A DNA stretch of 64,000 bases, from assembly GCA_027704905.1 (NCBI GenBank), contig CM051020.1:14365955-14429954 (forward strand). Reading direction: 5' to 3'. Position numbers and translations under genes: made by a program. The notes beneath the pieces were generated by a model. It ran no database searches. It was not told where the DNA came from and saw only the letters and a program-made list of their open reading frames with translations. Shown here piece by piece: positions 1 to 9,599 of this stretch. How positions within the stretch are numbered: position 1 is the first letter of the stretch; each line of letters opens with the position of its first letter. This DNA is from Muraenolepis orangiensis (Eukaryota; Chordata; Actinopteri; Gadiformes; Muraenolepididae).

Positions 1-40
1 CTAAACATGTTTAAAATGAATAATAATTACTAATTTTATA
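1..40 (+). repeat. Direct repeat, second copy at 1174-1212
   Basis: The string beginning CTAAACATGTTTAAAATG at position 1 recurs at 1174 with one or two changes over about 38 bp. The LINE fragment and the unclassified repeat at 722-1150 lie between the two copies. This may be a local duplication or two copies of one dispersed element. It is too long for a normal LINE target-site duplication. Confidence 0.6.
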
Positions 41-607
41 TGCTATACATGTTATATGCTATATGCCCTTGTTCAGCAGCCTGATGGCCTGACTGTGGAA
101 GCAATCTCTAAGCCTATTTGTACGGCACTTGATACTGCGGTATCGCCTGCCTGACGGTAACAGTGAGTACAGTTGGTGGCTGGGGTGGGCAATGTCTTTT
201 ATAATTCGTTTGGCCTTGGCCACGCACCGCTGATTGTAAATATCCAGGAGGGAGGGGAGCTCACCTCCAACGATATACTGGGCCGTCCGCACCACCCTTT
301 GAAGCGCTCTGCGCTCGAGTGCGGTGCAGTTCCCGTACCAGGCGGTGATACACCCTGTAAGAACACATGTTCTCAGGATGCGGGGGCCCATGCTGAATTT
401 CTTCAGACGCCTGAGGAAATACAGGCGTTGTTGGGCCCTTTTCACCACGTGTGTGGTGTGCGTGGACCATGTGAGGTCCTCGGAGATGTGCACGCCGAGG
501 AACTTGAAGCTGCTGACCCTCTCTACTGCAACGCCGTCGATGGAGATAGGGCTGTGCTCTCCCCTCTGCCTCCTGAAGTCCACGATCAGCTCCTTGGTCT
601 TCTGGTC
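41..607 (-). pseudogene. 3' fragment of an L2-group LINE (reverse transcriptase C-terminus)
   Basis: Minus-strand reading gives the end of a LINE reverse transcriptase, closely matching the copy at 10529-11738. The match starts at the KKTKELIVDFRRQRGEH segment, runs through GRRYRSIKCRTNRLRD and stops at the C-terminal LNKG. It is heavily 5'-truncated: endonuclease, palm and the FADD motif are absent. Compared with the sister copy it lacks about eight codons (FYNGTIES) in frame near 365-372. The short 3' UTR has no TTGAC tail, so the 3' end is also lost. It is a dead insertion. The LINE group is inferred from the sister copy's tail. Confidence 0.85.
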
Positions 608-721
608 TGATCGTTCTGGTTATTACAATTCATCACATAATCAGTTCATCATCTGGTATATTTTCAACTGTTGATACAAATGTTTGGTTTATTTTTATTT
701 TCCCTCTTCAAATCCTCCTTT

Positions 722-1150
722 CCTCACTATCTACAGTGAGGACCCAATTCATTAGTTACTTCCTGGTTTCTATACAAGGAACTCAAATATTATATCTGAG
801 ACACTCAATATTTCATGGAATCATTCAATATTTATATAGCAAAATAGCATCGATATTTAGATAGCCAAAAATAGCATATAGGCATACATTGTACATCGTA
901 GTAGTAAAGAAAAAACTAAGAGCTGTTAAAGGGCCCAGACTCAGGGTAAAACTTTTTCAGGGTCAGAAAAACCTGTGCCCACCTTTGGGGTGGTCATTCA
1001 ACTAGGTCCCATTTCTGCTACACATAGCAGTCATAACGTATGACCGTCGTGGTGTGATACTGGAGACCGCCGTTCTCTCTTCAACCCCCCCCACCCCCCC
1101 CCCACACGTGGTCTACATGCCTCATTCTATCTTTAAAGGCAAGGCGAGAT
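722..1150. repeat. Unclassified interspersed repeat (copy A; copy B at 13420-13930)
   Basis: The stretch from the TTAGTTACTTCCTGG motif to the CATTCTATCTTTAAAGG motif is repeated at 13420-13930 at high identity, including a run of Cs and the phrase GAGCTGTTAAAGGGCCCAGA. Copy B holds an extra partial internal duplication (13495-13565). No protein is encoded and no clear terminal repeats are seen, so I cannot assign it to a class. The remaining sequence to 1960 is AT-rich with no gene that I can support. Confidence 0.6.
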
Positions 1151-1969
1151 TTTTTTTTGCCCCTAAAAATAAACTAAACATGTTTAAAATGAATAATAAT
1201 TACTCATTTTATGTATGTTTGTGTTTAAAATGCACAATAACGTTAATATAGCAAATATAAATCATTGTTTTGTGCGTGCTATTCTCCCCCCTCGTTTGTC
1301 ATTGACGTCACTCTCATAGAAATCTGGTACCTATGCGCCATTCAATTGTAGCCTAGTTGAACCTTATTTGTAAAGCCTGTACTGCTCTGCTCTCAGTTCG
1401 CGTCTTGCTGTCTGAGGAGAGGTACGTTTTTGTTGTCCCGGTTATAGTTTTACATTTATTTTTATTGTGGACGATGTAAACGTAAAGTAAAGGGGATAAG
1501 AAATGTTGGTCTTGCTGTATAAACATGCAGCTTGTGTCATTTGTATGTAAACGGTGTGGATTGGGGTTTTGTAAGTTTATCGTGGACACGTGCACATTAT
1601 TTGTCACAACAAAATACAGAATACTTTATGATGAAATGCTTGTTTCTGTATGAGCCCCTGAGATTGTGCTACATACAGTAAAAATAAAGTAAGTAAAAAA
1701 AGAAATTAAGCAGTAAGTAAAGGAATGTTCAGTCAATATACATATATACAATACAGAGTAGAATGAGTAACAGTGAGGTTTATATTTATATTATGTATCG
1801 TTTTTTATTTTTATTTCTTTAATTCGCCCTCTCGGTCGTTTACATGGAGAAATGGCGCCACCGTCTGGGAAAATCCGGTATTGCAGAGCAGATATGATTT
1901 TAAAAAAATGATTTACCCCTGCGCCCCTCCTACTTCGGATGTCACCGGCCGCCACTGCTGCAAACATAC

Positions 1970-2068
1970 TAAACATTGTGGTTTACCCCTGAATTCAGTG
2001 AAAAGATATTCTGTCTCCCACTTTTCTTGAAAAACACAATTTTCATCAGGCACCTTCCTCTTGCTCAT
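1970..2068 (-). pseudogene. BED zinc-finger N-terminus of a hAT transposase-like gene (fragment)
   Basis: From ATG at 2068 the minus strand reads MSKRKVPDENCVFQEKWETE and then FTEFRGKPQCLVCL. This is the start of the ZBED5/SCAND3/GTF2IRD2-like hAT-derived proteins common in fish, with the first CxxC pair of the BED finger visible. Similarity stops after about 33 codons, where the frame runs into unrelated repeat sequence, so this is only a fragment. It belongs to the same broad family as the C-terminal remnant at 14430-15235. Order and distance show that they are not pieces of one gene. Confidence 0.6.
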
Positions 2069-2936
2069 GTTGACAGCTAACTTACATCCACAGAGGGCTG
2101 TGCTCATCTTTCGTGGTATTTGGCGCGTTCGCTGCCCAACAAAATCATGTGTGCAGCTCGCGACGTAACTAGGAGGCTAGTGGAAGTTTGGTCTCAAAGA
2201 CTAAATGTGTCGTTAAATGCACCGTAGCTTTAAGCAATCCTCGAGCCAGCGTGAATGCATACCGACTGCAAGATCAAATCGACCATTTCCACAGGTCAAT
2301 TGTGTCACAATCCACAATAGTGCTTCAAAGAAAGTACTTTAAAAGGCGTTCGGGTTGTAGGTTGAACATAACATTCAGAATAATAAAGATGGGTGGCCAC
2401 CTGCAGAGGCTGGGGCTTCTGGGAAAGGGCAAGTCAAGTCAAGTCAATTTTATTTGTATAGCCCTTAATCACAGTTATAGTCTCAAAGGGCTTCACATGC
2501 CACATGTTTACAACACCCCCCAAACCCTAGCCCCCCTAAGGGCAAGAAAAAACTCCCTTAATTACGTAGGAAGAAATCTTGAGAGGGAACACAGAGTAGA
2601 AGGGGATCCCTCCTTCCAGGGATGGTTCAGGAGTGCAATGGGTGCCATAAGTGACTTATAGTAATGTACAAAGTACAAAGATAATAATATACATATAATA
2701 TACACAATATACAAATATTAAAATGAGAAGATGATTTGTGTGGTGCTGGCCGGTATCCTTCAGGTGGGGATCACAGCAGCACACTGAAAAACAGAAGCAG
2801 ACTGCGGTCGGGTTAGATGGGGTAGGGTGGACATGGAACATGTAGAGAATCTCTAGTCTAGTACCTATCGGCAGCAGGGATAGGTTAGTGCTGACTAACG
2901 GGTCGATTTAGCTGTAATGAGAGCTGAGGGGCACTC

Positions 2937-5900
2937 CTAGGCACCAAACGACAATGTAAAAAGGTAGGTTTTAAGTTTAGATTTAAATATTTCAACAGAG
3001 TCTGCTTCCCTTATTACAGGTGGCAGACTGTTCCACAAATAGGGCGCACGGTAGGAGAACGCTCTATTCCCTGCTGATTTCTTTATGACTTTTGGGATTG
3101 ATAGAAGGCCGGCTCCTGAAGACCGGAGGGGCCGAGAAGGACAATAGGGAACAATAAGGTCCTTCAGGTATGAGGGTGCTAATCCGTGTAGGATTTTATA
3201 AGTAAGTAGTAGCACCTTAAAATCTGACCTCGCATTAACTGGAAGCCAGTGGAGCGAGGACAGAATTGGAGTAATGTGGTCAAACTTTCTGGTCCTAGTC
3301 AAAAGTCTAGCAGCAGCGTTCTGCACAAGCTGGAGGCTTTTGGTAGCAGAGTTCGGTAACCCAGAAAACAGTGCATTACAGTAATCTAGTCTAGACGATA
3401 TAAACGCGTGGATGAGTGTCTCTGCATCCGCGGCAGACAGCATTGGTCGTATTCTAGCAATGTTTCTAAGATGGAAAAATGCAGTTCTGGTTATATATTT
3501 TACATGTTGACTGAAAGATAGCGTCGGGTCGAACAGGACACCAAGATTCTTCACACAAGAGCTTTGGGCCACAATAGAGCCCTCAAACAGCAGTGCGACA
3601 TCTTCAAATAGTGGTCGTTGTTGCTTCGGACCGATGATTATCATCTCTGTTTTTCCTGTGTTAAGCTGCAGGTAGTTTTGGGACATCCATCTTTTAATTG
3701 CACTCAGGCAGGATTCAACTTTATGGATCTGGGAGGAGTCGTTTGACTTGATAGGAATATAGATTTGGGTGTCGTCAGCGTAGCAGTGAAAACTTATTCC
3801 ATAACTGCGAATAATATCACCAAGAGGGAGCATGTAGATTGCAAAGAGCAGAGGACCAAGGACCGACCCTTGGGGAAGACCAAAGCTTAGGTTACAGTGA
3901 TTCGATTGTGAATCATCACAAAGAACAAATTGCTTTCTATTTGTGAGGTAAGATCTAAACCAGAGAAGAGCCGAACCTTTAATGCCAACATAGTGTTGGA
4001 GACGATCAAGGAGAATGCTGTGGTCGATTGTGTCGAAAGCAGCACTAAGGTCGAGCAGCACCAGCAAGGAGCTTGCGTTGCTGTCCATTGTAAGGAGAAG
4101 ATCATTAACTACTCGGGTCACAGCAGTTTCAGTGGAGTAGAAGGTTCTAAACCCAGACTGGAAGGGTTCAAATAAATTGTTCACCATCAGATGATTGATG
4201 GTTTGATCAGCTACAATTCTTTCCAGTACTTTCGAAAGGAAAGGAAGGTTAGAGATGGGCCGATAGTTGCTAAGTACTTCTGGGTCTAGGCCGGGCTTCT
4301 TCAGTAGAGGTTTTATCACAGCAGTCTTGAAGGTAGATGGAACTGTTCCAGTAGACAGGGATAGGTTCATGATGTTGAGCATAGTAGGCCCAACGACCGG
4401 GAAAAGTTCTTTAAGAACCTTGGTGGGGAGAGGGTCCAGCATACAGGTAGTGGGTTTAGAGGCCTGTGTTAGTTTAGCAAGTTCATCCAAGGAGATTGTG
4501 CTGAACTGCAGGAGGGTTTCTTCAGGAGGGACACATAGTGCCCCTCTTACATGATGTTCAGGATGATGGGTGGGGAAGGCATCAATGTCTTTTCTAATAA
4601 TCTCGATTTTGTGCTCAAAGAATTCCGAGAAGTTTCTAGCAGAGAGAGAGGAGCCAACTGTTTGAGGTTGTTTTTGCGTCAGGCTTCTTACTGTGTCAAA
4701 CAGAAACTTAGGGTTGTTCTTGTTTAAGTTGATAACACTTGAAAAGTAGGCGTTCCTGGAAGTAGTTAATGCAGCTTTATAGCTGAGCAGGCTGTCATGC
4801 CATGCAAGATGAAAGACTTCAAGTTTTGTTGAACGCCATTTGCGTTCTAGTCTTCTGCAGCTTTGTTTGAGGGTGCGAGTCTCCTCATTGAACCAAGGCG
4901 CTGGCCGCTTTGTGGTTCGCTTTTTAACAATAAGAGGAGCAGCAGAGTCGATGGCTGCAGATAAGGCCGTGTTAAAGTCTTCAGTAAGACTACCCACAGA
5001 GCCACTAAAGTCAGAGAGAGGAGCGAGTGAGAAGGATAACTTAGCTGCCATGGATGCAGTAGTTGCAGGGGTGATGCGACGGCAGCTATAGGTAGCCTGG
5101 CCCTCATCGCGGGGGCAAGATACCATCACCTTGAAAGTAAGAAGGAAGTGGTCAGATAAAGCTGAGGTGTAAGGTGAGATGGCCAGGTCTGAGATATCAA
5201 CACCACGTGACAAGACGAGATCCAGAGTGTTTCCACCACTGTGGGTAGGGTGCTGGACAAGCTGTTTAAAGCCAAGGGCATCGGTTATAGAAAGAAAAAC
5301 CTTTGCAAGAGGATCAGCCGGGTTATTAACATGAATGTTAAAATCACCAACAAGTAAAACACTGTCAGAATATGTTACAAGGTCAGCCGCAAACTCAGAG
5401 AACTCATCCACGAAACGTGTGTATGGGCCTGGTGGGCGGTATACTATAGCTAAGAAGAAAGAATCTACTGCCCTTTCTGCTGTAGTAGGTACTGAGGAGC
5501 AGAAAGCAAGAACTTCAAAGGATGAAAAAGCATAGTTCTTTTTCTGCTTCATGGAGAGGTTCGAGCTTGAGATTAAAGCCACTCCACCACCTTTTTTGGA
5601 TTCTCGGGATAGCTGTGTGCTAACATAGTTGGGTGGGGTAGCTTCGTTTAACGGTAGGTAAACATCTGGTTTTAACCATGTTTCACATAGGCCCAGGATG
5701 TCTATCCTATTTTCAACAACTAGATCATGGACCAAGAGCGCTTTAGTTGAAAGCGATCTGATATTTATGAATCCTATTCTAAGCTCTTCCAGAGTATTAA
5801 GGTTTGAGGGAGTTGGATTGCAACGCATCTCAGTGGAAGAGTTTACAGGAACATTTTTGCAGATTTGCCTTCGCCTGCGGGTTTTACACCTCAGGACAGT

Positions 5901-6128
5901 GCGGGGCAGCTCCACAGTACTGATAGGTGTAGGTGTTCTATAAACCTCCAGTTTGCAGTTGCTGCTGCTGTGACCAGTATAAAAACCTAGAGGCACCTCA
6001 GTGTCAGCATTACGTGCTACATCACCCAGGCTAACTAACCCACTCAGTATTCTAGACTCTGCAACGTGGGCTAGTATGTTGCTAGCAGGTTCGCTAATTG
6101 CCTGCGTCCCAGCATGCTGTAGGTGCAT
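2937..6128 (-). CDS. L2 ORF2: AP-endonuclease and reverse transcriptase
   Basis: A 1063-aa open frame. Roughly residues 110-340 are an APE-type endonuclease that nicks target DNA: GFINIRSLSTKALLVHD, the LCETW motif, LLVGDFNIHVNN and ALSDHFLL are visible. Residues about 570-850 are the reverse transcriptase: LSNYRPISNLPFLSKVLER, DLSAAFDTIDH, GLPQGSVLGPLLF and the catalytic HCYADDTQIY. The C-terminal part holds the usual LINE region with LHWLPV. The protein performs target-primed reverse transcription of its own RNA. The first ATG lies three bases after the TGA that ends the esterase ORF and in the same frame. All catalytic motifs look intact, so activity is possible, but the element lacks its true 5' end. 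Confidence 0.9.
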   Translation of the reverse strand: MHLQHAGTQAISEPASNILAHVAESRILSGLVSLGDVARNADTEVPLGFYTGHSSSNCKLEVYRTPTPISTVELPRTVLRCKTRRRRQICKNVPVNSSTEMRCNPTPSNLNTLEELRIGFINIRSLSTKALLVHDLVVENRIDILGLCETWLKPDVYLPLNEATPPNYVSTQLSRESKKGGGVALISSSNLSMKQKKNYAFSSFEVLAFCSSVPTTAERAVDSFFLAIVYRPPGPYTRFVDEFSEFAADLVTYSDSVLLVGDFNIHVNNPADPLAKVFLSITDALGFKQLVQHPTHSGGNTLDLVLSRGVDISDLAISPYTSALSDHFLLTFKVMVSCPRDEGQATYSCRRITPATTASMAAKLSFSLAPLSDFSGSVGSLTEDFNTALSAAIDSAAPLIVKKRTTKRPAPWFNEETRTLKQSCRRLERKWRSTKLEVFHLAWHDSLLSYKAALTTSRNAYFSSVINLNKNNPKFLFDTVRSLTQKQPQTVGSSLSARNFSEFFEHKIEIIRKDIDAFPTHHPEHHVRGALCVPPEETLLQFSTISLDELAKLTQASKPTTCMLDPLPTKVLKELFPVVGPTMLNIMNLSLSTGTVPSTFKTAVIKPLLKKPGLDPEVLSNYRPISNLPFLSKVLERIVADQTINHLMVNNLFEPFQSGFRTFYSTETAVTRVVNDLLLTMDSNASSLLVLLDLSAAFDTIDHSILLDRLQHYVGIKGSALLWFRSYLTNRKQFVLCDDSQSNHCNLSFGLPQGSVLGPLLFAIYMLPLGDIIRSYGISFHCYADDTQIYIPIKSNDSSQIHKVESCLSAIKRWMSQNYLQLNTGKTEMIIIGPKQQRPLFEDVALLFEGSIVAQSSCVKNLGVLFDPTLSFSQHVKYITRTAFFHLRNIARIRPMLSAADAETLIHAFISSRLDYCNALFSGLPNSATKSLQLVQNAAARLLTRTRKFDHITPILSSLHWLPVNARSDFKVLLLTYKILHGLAPSYLKDLIVPYCPSRPLRSSGAGLLSIPKVIKKSAGNRAFSYRAPYLWNSLPPVIREADSVEIFKSKLKTYLFTLSFGA

Positions 6129-6131
6129 AAG

Positions 6132-6611
6132 TCACGCCTGGCTAAGACATCTATCTATGTTTTCTGACATAATTGAGGCGCCTAACCCAGTGGGGTGAAG
6201 GCCGTCTCTCATCAGCATGCCAGGGCGGTCCCACATGGAGGACCAGTTATCTACAAAACCTAAGCCCTGCTCTTCACTATATCGTGCCAGCCAACGATTC
6301 AGGAAAAATAGTCTACTATAATGCTCATCATTATTACTCCTGGTAGGTAGAGGGCCAGAGAGAATTAATCGATGCCGACACATCTTTCTGGCGAAGTCAC
6401 ACAGTATAGCTATGTTACTTTTAGTGACTTCTGATTGTCTCATCCTAGTATCGTTGGTGCCGACATGAATTACAATGTTGTCAAAACTAGTGTCGGTGTT
6501 GGGTGCGTCTAATCTAACACCGTGTGTGTTCTTACCGCATGCCAGCACCCTAAGATTAGCTTCGATGTCGGGAGCCCTGGCCCCTGGTAAGCACATCACG
6601 TCAGCTGGCAT
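6132..6611 (-). CDS. L2 ORF1: SGNH/GDSL-type esterase domain protein (5'-incomplete)
   Basis: From the internal ATG this is 159 aa. The frame stays open upstream to about 6756 and there includes TLVIGDSVTR, the block I GDS nucleophile motif. The annotated ATG is therefore probably internal and the true start lies beyond the truncation. Further SGNH blocks are visible: VIHVGTNDTR (GxND) and MRDGLHPTGLG (DxxH). ORF1 esterase domains are known in CR1/L2 LINEs, where they are thought to bind lipids or membranes or support RNP trafficking; that role is inferred here. The stop codon TGA is followed by CTT and then the ORF2 ATG, all in one frame. Confidence 0.8.
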   Translation of the reverse strand: MPADVMCLPGARAPDIEANLRVLACGKNTHGVRLDAPNTDTSFDNIVIHVGTNDTRMRQSEVTKSNIAILCDFARKMCRHRLILSGPLPTRSNNDEHYSRLFFLNRWLARYSEEQGLGFVDNWSSMWDRPGMLMRDGLHPTGLGASIMSENIDRCLSQA

Positions 6612-6756
6612 GTGTAGTTTAACTTTACGCGTAACAGAGTCGCCTATGACTAGCGTCTTCCCCCCCGAAAGAGACTTGCGAGGAGGGTTGCCTGCCTTCG
6701 CAAGGGGTGCTGCCGACAGGGAGCCCTGGACGGAGCTAATGCTAATGTTAGCGTTA

Positions 6757-6836
6757 ACGTTATGAGACCGCCTGGCAGGTCTCTTCTCTACACTCTCTGG
6801 TGTAGAGAAGAGACCTGCCAGGCGGTCTCATAACGT
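6757..6836. repeat. Perfect 37-bp inverted repeat with 6-nt loop
   Basis: Positions 6757-6793 are the exact reverse complement of 6800-6836; the loop is TCTCTG (6794-6799). It sits exactly at the 5' end of the truncated L2 copy. The left arm continues L2 sequence and the right arm looks like a snap-back copy of it. Such a fold-back could come from template switching at the end of reverse transcription or during repair of the insertion. Confidence 0.95.
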
Positions 6837-6905
6837 GGGCAGGTGATTTAAAGTGCTTTAATTTAAGCTATTGAACTTGTATGCACTTTTAACAAGATCG
6901 CTTGC

Positions 6906-7139
6906 GGCAGTCTAGCTCAGGAGGTAGAGCGGTCGCCTCACAACCAGAAGGTTGCTGGTTCGATCCCCGGCTCCTCCGAGCAAAAACTGTCGAGGTGTCC
7001 TTGAGGAAGACCCTAACCCTAACTGCTCCCCAGGCGCTGTATGAATAGCTGCCCACTGCTCCTAATACTAGGATGGGTTAAATGCAGAGTTTCACTGTAT
7101 GTCTTCATGTATGTGACCAATAAAGAGGATTCAATCCTC
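6906..7139 (+). mobile_element. tRNA-derived SINE
   Basis: The head resembles a tRNA gene with internal RNA polymerase III promoter boxes: A box TAGCTCAGGAGGTAGAG and B box GGTTCGATCCC. The body contains GAGGTGTCCTTGAGGAAGAC, CTGCCCACTGCTCCTAA and GGGTTAAATGCAGAG. The tail ends ACCAATAAAGAGGATTCAAT. Related copies or parts occur at 15398-15533, 52275-52545, 53286-53500 and, inverted, in cdk13 introns. It is not a functional tRNA gene because the 3' acceptor half is missing. Confidence 0.85.
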
Positions 7140-7401
7140 GCGATTTGTTGTTTGTTGTACCCCGTGTGGCGACAGGGTTTCAGAAAATAATTTTCCCCAT
7201 TGGATTAACAAAGTATATCATAATTAGTAGTACCAATACGAGAGACATGCAAGCACCCACACACTCACAGAGACAGAGACAGAGAGACACACACACCAAG
7301 AATAAATGAACGCACACCACACAGAATCATCTCCATCACCGTTTTGTCGTTATCGCGTGGGCTGGCCGCCAAGGCCCGTCTCAAGGCCAGGTGGAGTTGG
7401 A

Positions 7402-8534
7402 TCAACACATCAGTCCGGGGTCATGGACTTGGTACCACAACACGTACAGCTGCTGGGGCATAAAGCGGTGCACCATCAGAACGTCCTTGTAGTAGCACGG
7501 GTCATGAGCGTCCACTTTGGATGAAGGTATGCGCAGCCCACCGGGATTCACGCCCATGTGGCCGGAGGGTCTGAGCCCCGCCTGGGCCAGGCACATGCCC
7601 ATGTAGGCATCATCGATGGGATGCCTAAGGGGACGGACCGGGACATGTTGCGCAGCACTCTGGCGGTGTGGCCGGACAGCAGGTAGCCCCCGCCGCTGCA
7701 GTACGCTGGGTAGGAGTCCGACTCCTGCACCTGAACGGGAACAAAGTACTTGTTTAGCTCGCGGACGGGCCCCGTCCCCTCCATCAGGCTGCCCACGAAG
7801 AGGTGCTTGTCCCCGCCAGGCTCTCCGTGGACGCCCTGGAGGTACTCCACCATGTTGTCCGTGTGGGCGAAGATGTCGTCGTCGCCATTGAGCAGGAAGC
7901 GCACGCGGGGACAACGGTCGTCCAGCCACTCCAGGAAGAGCACCTGTTTCAGGGTCAGGTTAATGAAGGACTCCTGGAAGTCCCACTGGAGGACGTCGCC
8001 GTGCTGCCGGTGCTCCACCTCCAGAAGCTTGTTCATCCGACGCTTCTCCAAGCCGGCGCCCGTCGTGCCCGAGATGAACACCCTGCGGATCCAGAGGCCC
8101 TTGTGCTGCCGCTCCTTGGCCCAGGTCTCCCGCAGGACCACCCTGCGGTCGAAGTTCTCCGGCTGGGACTTGATGACCAGCAGGAGGAAAACGCCCGAGG
8201 ACTCGGCCTCTCCGCCACACTTGTCGGGGAGGTCTAGCAGCATGGGGAAGTACTTGCAGTGCCGGTAGTACATAAAGTTCTGGAGGCGCTCGGGGAGGTC
8301 CGAGAAGCCGGTGACGTTGACCACGGATGCGTTCTGGTAGCATGGGGGCCCGAGGCGGGGAGGGTGTCTGGAGACAGCGGACTGCCTCTCACGACCAAGG
8401 ATGGCGTCGGGGAGGAGCTGAACATCCTTGGAGGGTGGAGGTGGTGCATGCTGTCTGGTCCAGAGCAGGAAAAGCACCAGGCACAGGTTAACCGTGAGAA
8501 GGAATTCTATCTTCCTCTTCATCATCCTCATCAT
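7402..8534 (-). CDS. Beta-1,3-N-acetylglucosaminyltransferase (B3GNT3-like), one frameshift
   Basis: A single-exon coding sequence for a type II Golgi glycosyltransferase of family GT31, which transfers GlcNAc from UDP-GlcNAc to galactose to extend or branch glycans. After a short basic N-terminus comes one membrane anchor (EFLLTVNLCLVLFLLW). The catalytic domain shows FLLLVIKSQPENFDRR, LRETWAKE, LQWDFQESFINLTLKQVLF, the DxD metal site LLNGDDDIFAHTDN and YCSGGGYLLSG. The expected next motif, IDDAYMGMCL, and the end DPCYYKDVLMVHRFMP lie in the next frame. The shift is at the GGG run 7618-7620 and fits one missing base. With it restored the length is 377 codons, normal for the family. A splice acceptor (TTGCAG) lies about 14 bp upstream of the ATG, implying a non-coding 5' exon. 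The subfamily is judged from memory of human B3GNT3/4. Confidence 0.85.
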
Positions 8535-8549
8535 CCTTATTACTCTGCA

Positions 8550-9150
8550 ATGGTAAAAACAAGTGGATAACTGTTAGAATATGACTATATGACTAATAAG
8601 CAGGCTTAAATAATCAACTCACTTTACAGTAGAGAGCAGAGTAAGACACAAAAACATTACGAACACAAGATGATACACAGAATACTTTAATAGGATGCAG
8701 AAAGTGACGAATAAGGATTTCAAGGATTTATTTTAATATGTTTCAAAAGATGTCACCGAGAATGAAATGCCTTTATTTTAATTATGAATGTTACAATTTC
8801 TCCTACAAATAACGTCATGGATTTTCGAAATATTTGCCATGTTAATATTAGCAGTTTATAAATACTTTGACCCCCACAATCACATACGTAATCAATCACT
8901 TTTAGGGATCTAGATAAATATTCTGCGAATCTAGATAAATATTCATTGGTGGCAAGAGGGTGTCATGGGAGACTTTATATTTCCTTGGGAAAGCCGCCAA
9001 ATGAAGATATTTTAACAAACAACTTTCATTATTGTGGCAGGGGGAGTAAGCATTATATTGTACTTGTTGCAAATGGCAAATCAAAATCTTGAATCCAAAG
9101 CAAGTCAAAAAGTGTTGCGTTTTCTAAATCTTCAGAAGACCTCCGTCTTT
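8550..9150. other. Upstream region of the B3GNT-like gene, no gene seen
   Basis: AT-rich intron or upstream sequence on the minus strand of the glycosyltransferase gene. Only short spurious open frames are present. A small direct repeat of TCTAGATAAATATTC occurs at 8909 and 8929. I recognise no exon, promoter or element. Confidence 0.5.
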
Positions 9151-9151
9151 A

Positions 9152-9560
9152 AATAGAGTTGGACCTAGGAGACTTGAGGCCTAGGAGACGAGGAGACCTG
9201 GGACCGAGGAGACCTGAGACCTAGGATACCTGGGACCTAGGTGACCTGAGACCTGGAACCTGGGGGTCGAGGAGACCAGGGACCTAGGAGACATGGGACC
9301 TAGGAGACCTGGGACTCGAGAACACTTGGGACCTAGAAGACCTGGGACCTAGGGGTCCAGGAGACTTGGGACCTAGGAGACCTGGGACCTGGGGGTAGAC
9401 TTTGGACCTAGGAGACTTGGGACCTAGGAGTCCTGGGGCTCGAGGAGACTTAGGACCTAGAAGACCTGGGACCTAGGGGTCCAGGAGACTTGGGACCTAG
9501 GAGACCTGGGACCTAGGAGACCTGGGACCTGGGGGTAGACTTTGGACCTAGGAGACTTGG
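9152..9560. repeat. GA-rich minisatellite (GACCTAGGAGACCTGGGAC type)
   Basis: Imperfect tandem array built from GGGACCTAGGAGACCTGG-like blocks of about 15-16 bp, grouped into longer higher-order units; a block of more than 100 bp with GGGGTAGACTTTGGACC recurs near 9390 and 9530. Non-coding. It separates the glycosyltransferase from the next repeat cluster. Confidence 0.85.
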
Positions 9561-9599
9561 CTCAAGTCTCAGGCTGGTGGGATCTTCCCATCCCCAAAA

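Larger units (their letters stand above)
2431..6756 (-). mobile_element. L2-clade non-LTR retrotransposon, 5'-truncated, ORFs intact
   Basis: A 4.3-kb minus-strand element. The 3' end is a short AAGTC repeat (TTGAC on the coding strand) at 2431-2445, next to the motif TTTTATTTGTATAGCCC, typical of fish L2 tails. Upstream come a 3' UTR, a 1063-codon endonuclease/reverse-transcriptase ORF and an ORF with SGNH-esterase motifs. The 5' end stops at a perfect hairpin (6757-6836). Apart from one in-frame TGA between the two ORFs there are no disruptions, so the copy is young. Clade assignment rests on the APE endonuclease, the RT and the esterase ORF1, a combination known from CR1/L2 elements. Confidence 0.88.

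Noticed and set aside
2937..6128. Host gene with a 1063-aa reverse-transcriptase protein
   Set aside because: It has LINE endonuclease/RT motifs, an adjacent esterase ORF and a LINE 3' tail, so it is a mobile element.
6906..6980. tRNA gene (also 53286)
   Set aside because: A and B boxes are present but the 3' half does not close an acceptor stem, and the sequence runs into a SINE body found at several places.
7603..8268. Plus-strand frames in the glycosyltransferase gene
   Set aside because: Antisense to a clear GT31 coding sequence. Composition is explained by high GC in that exon.
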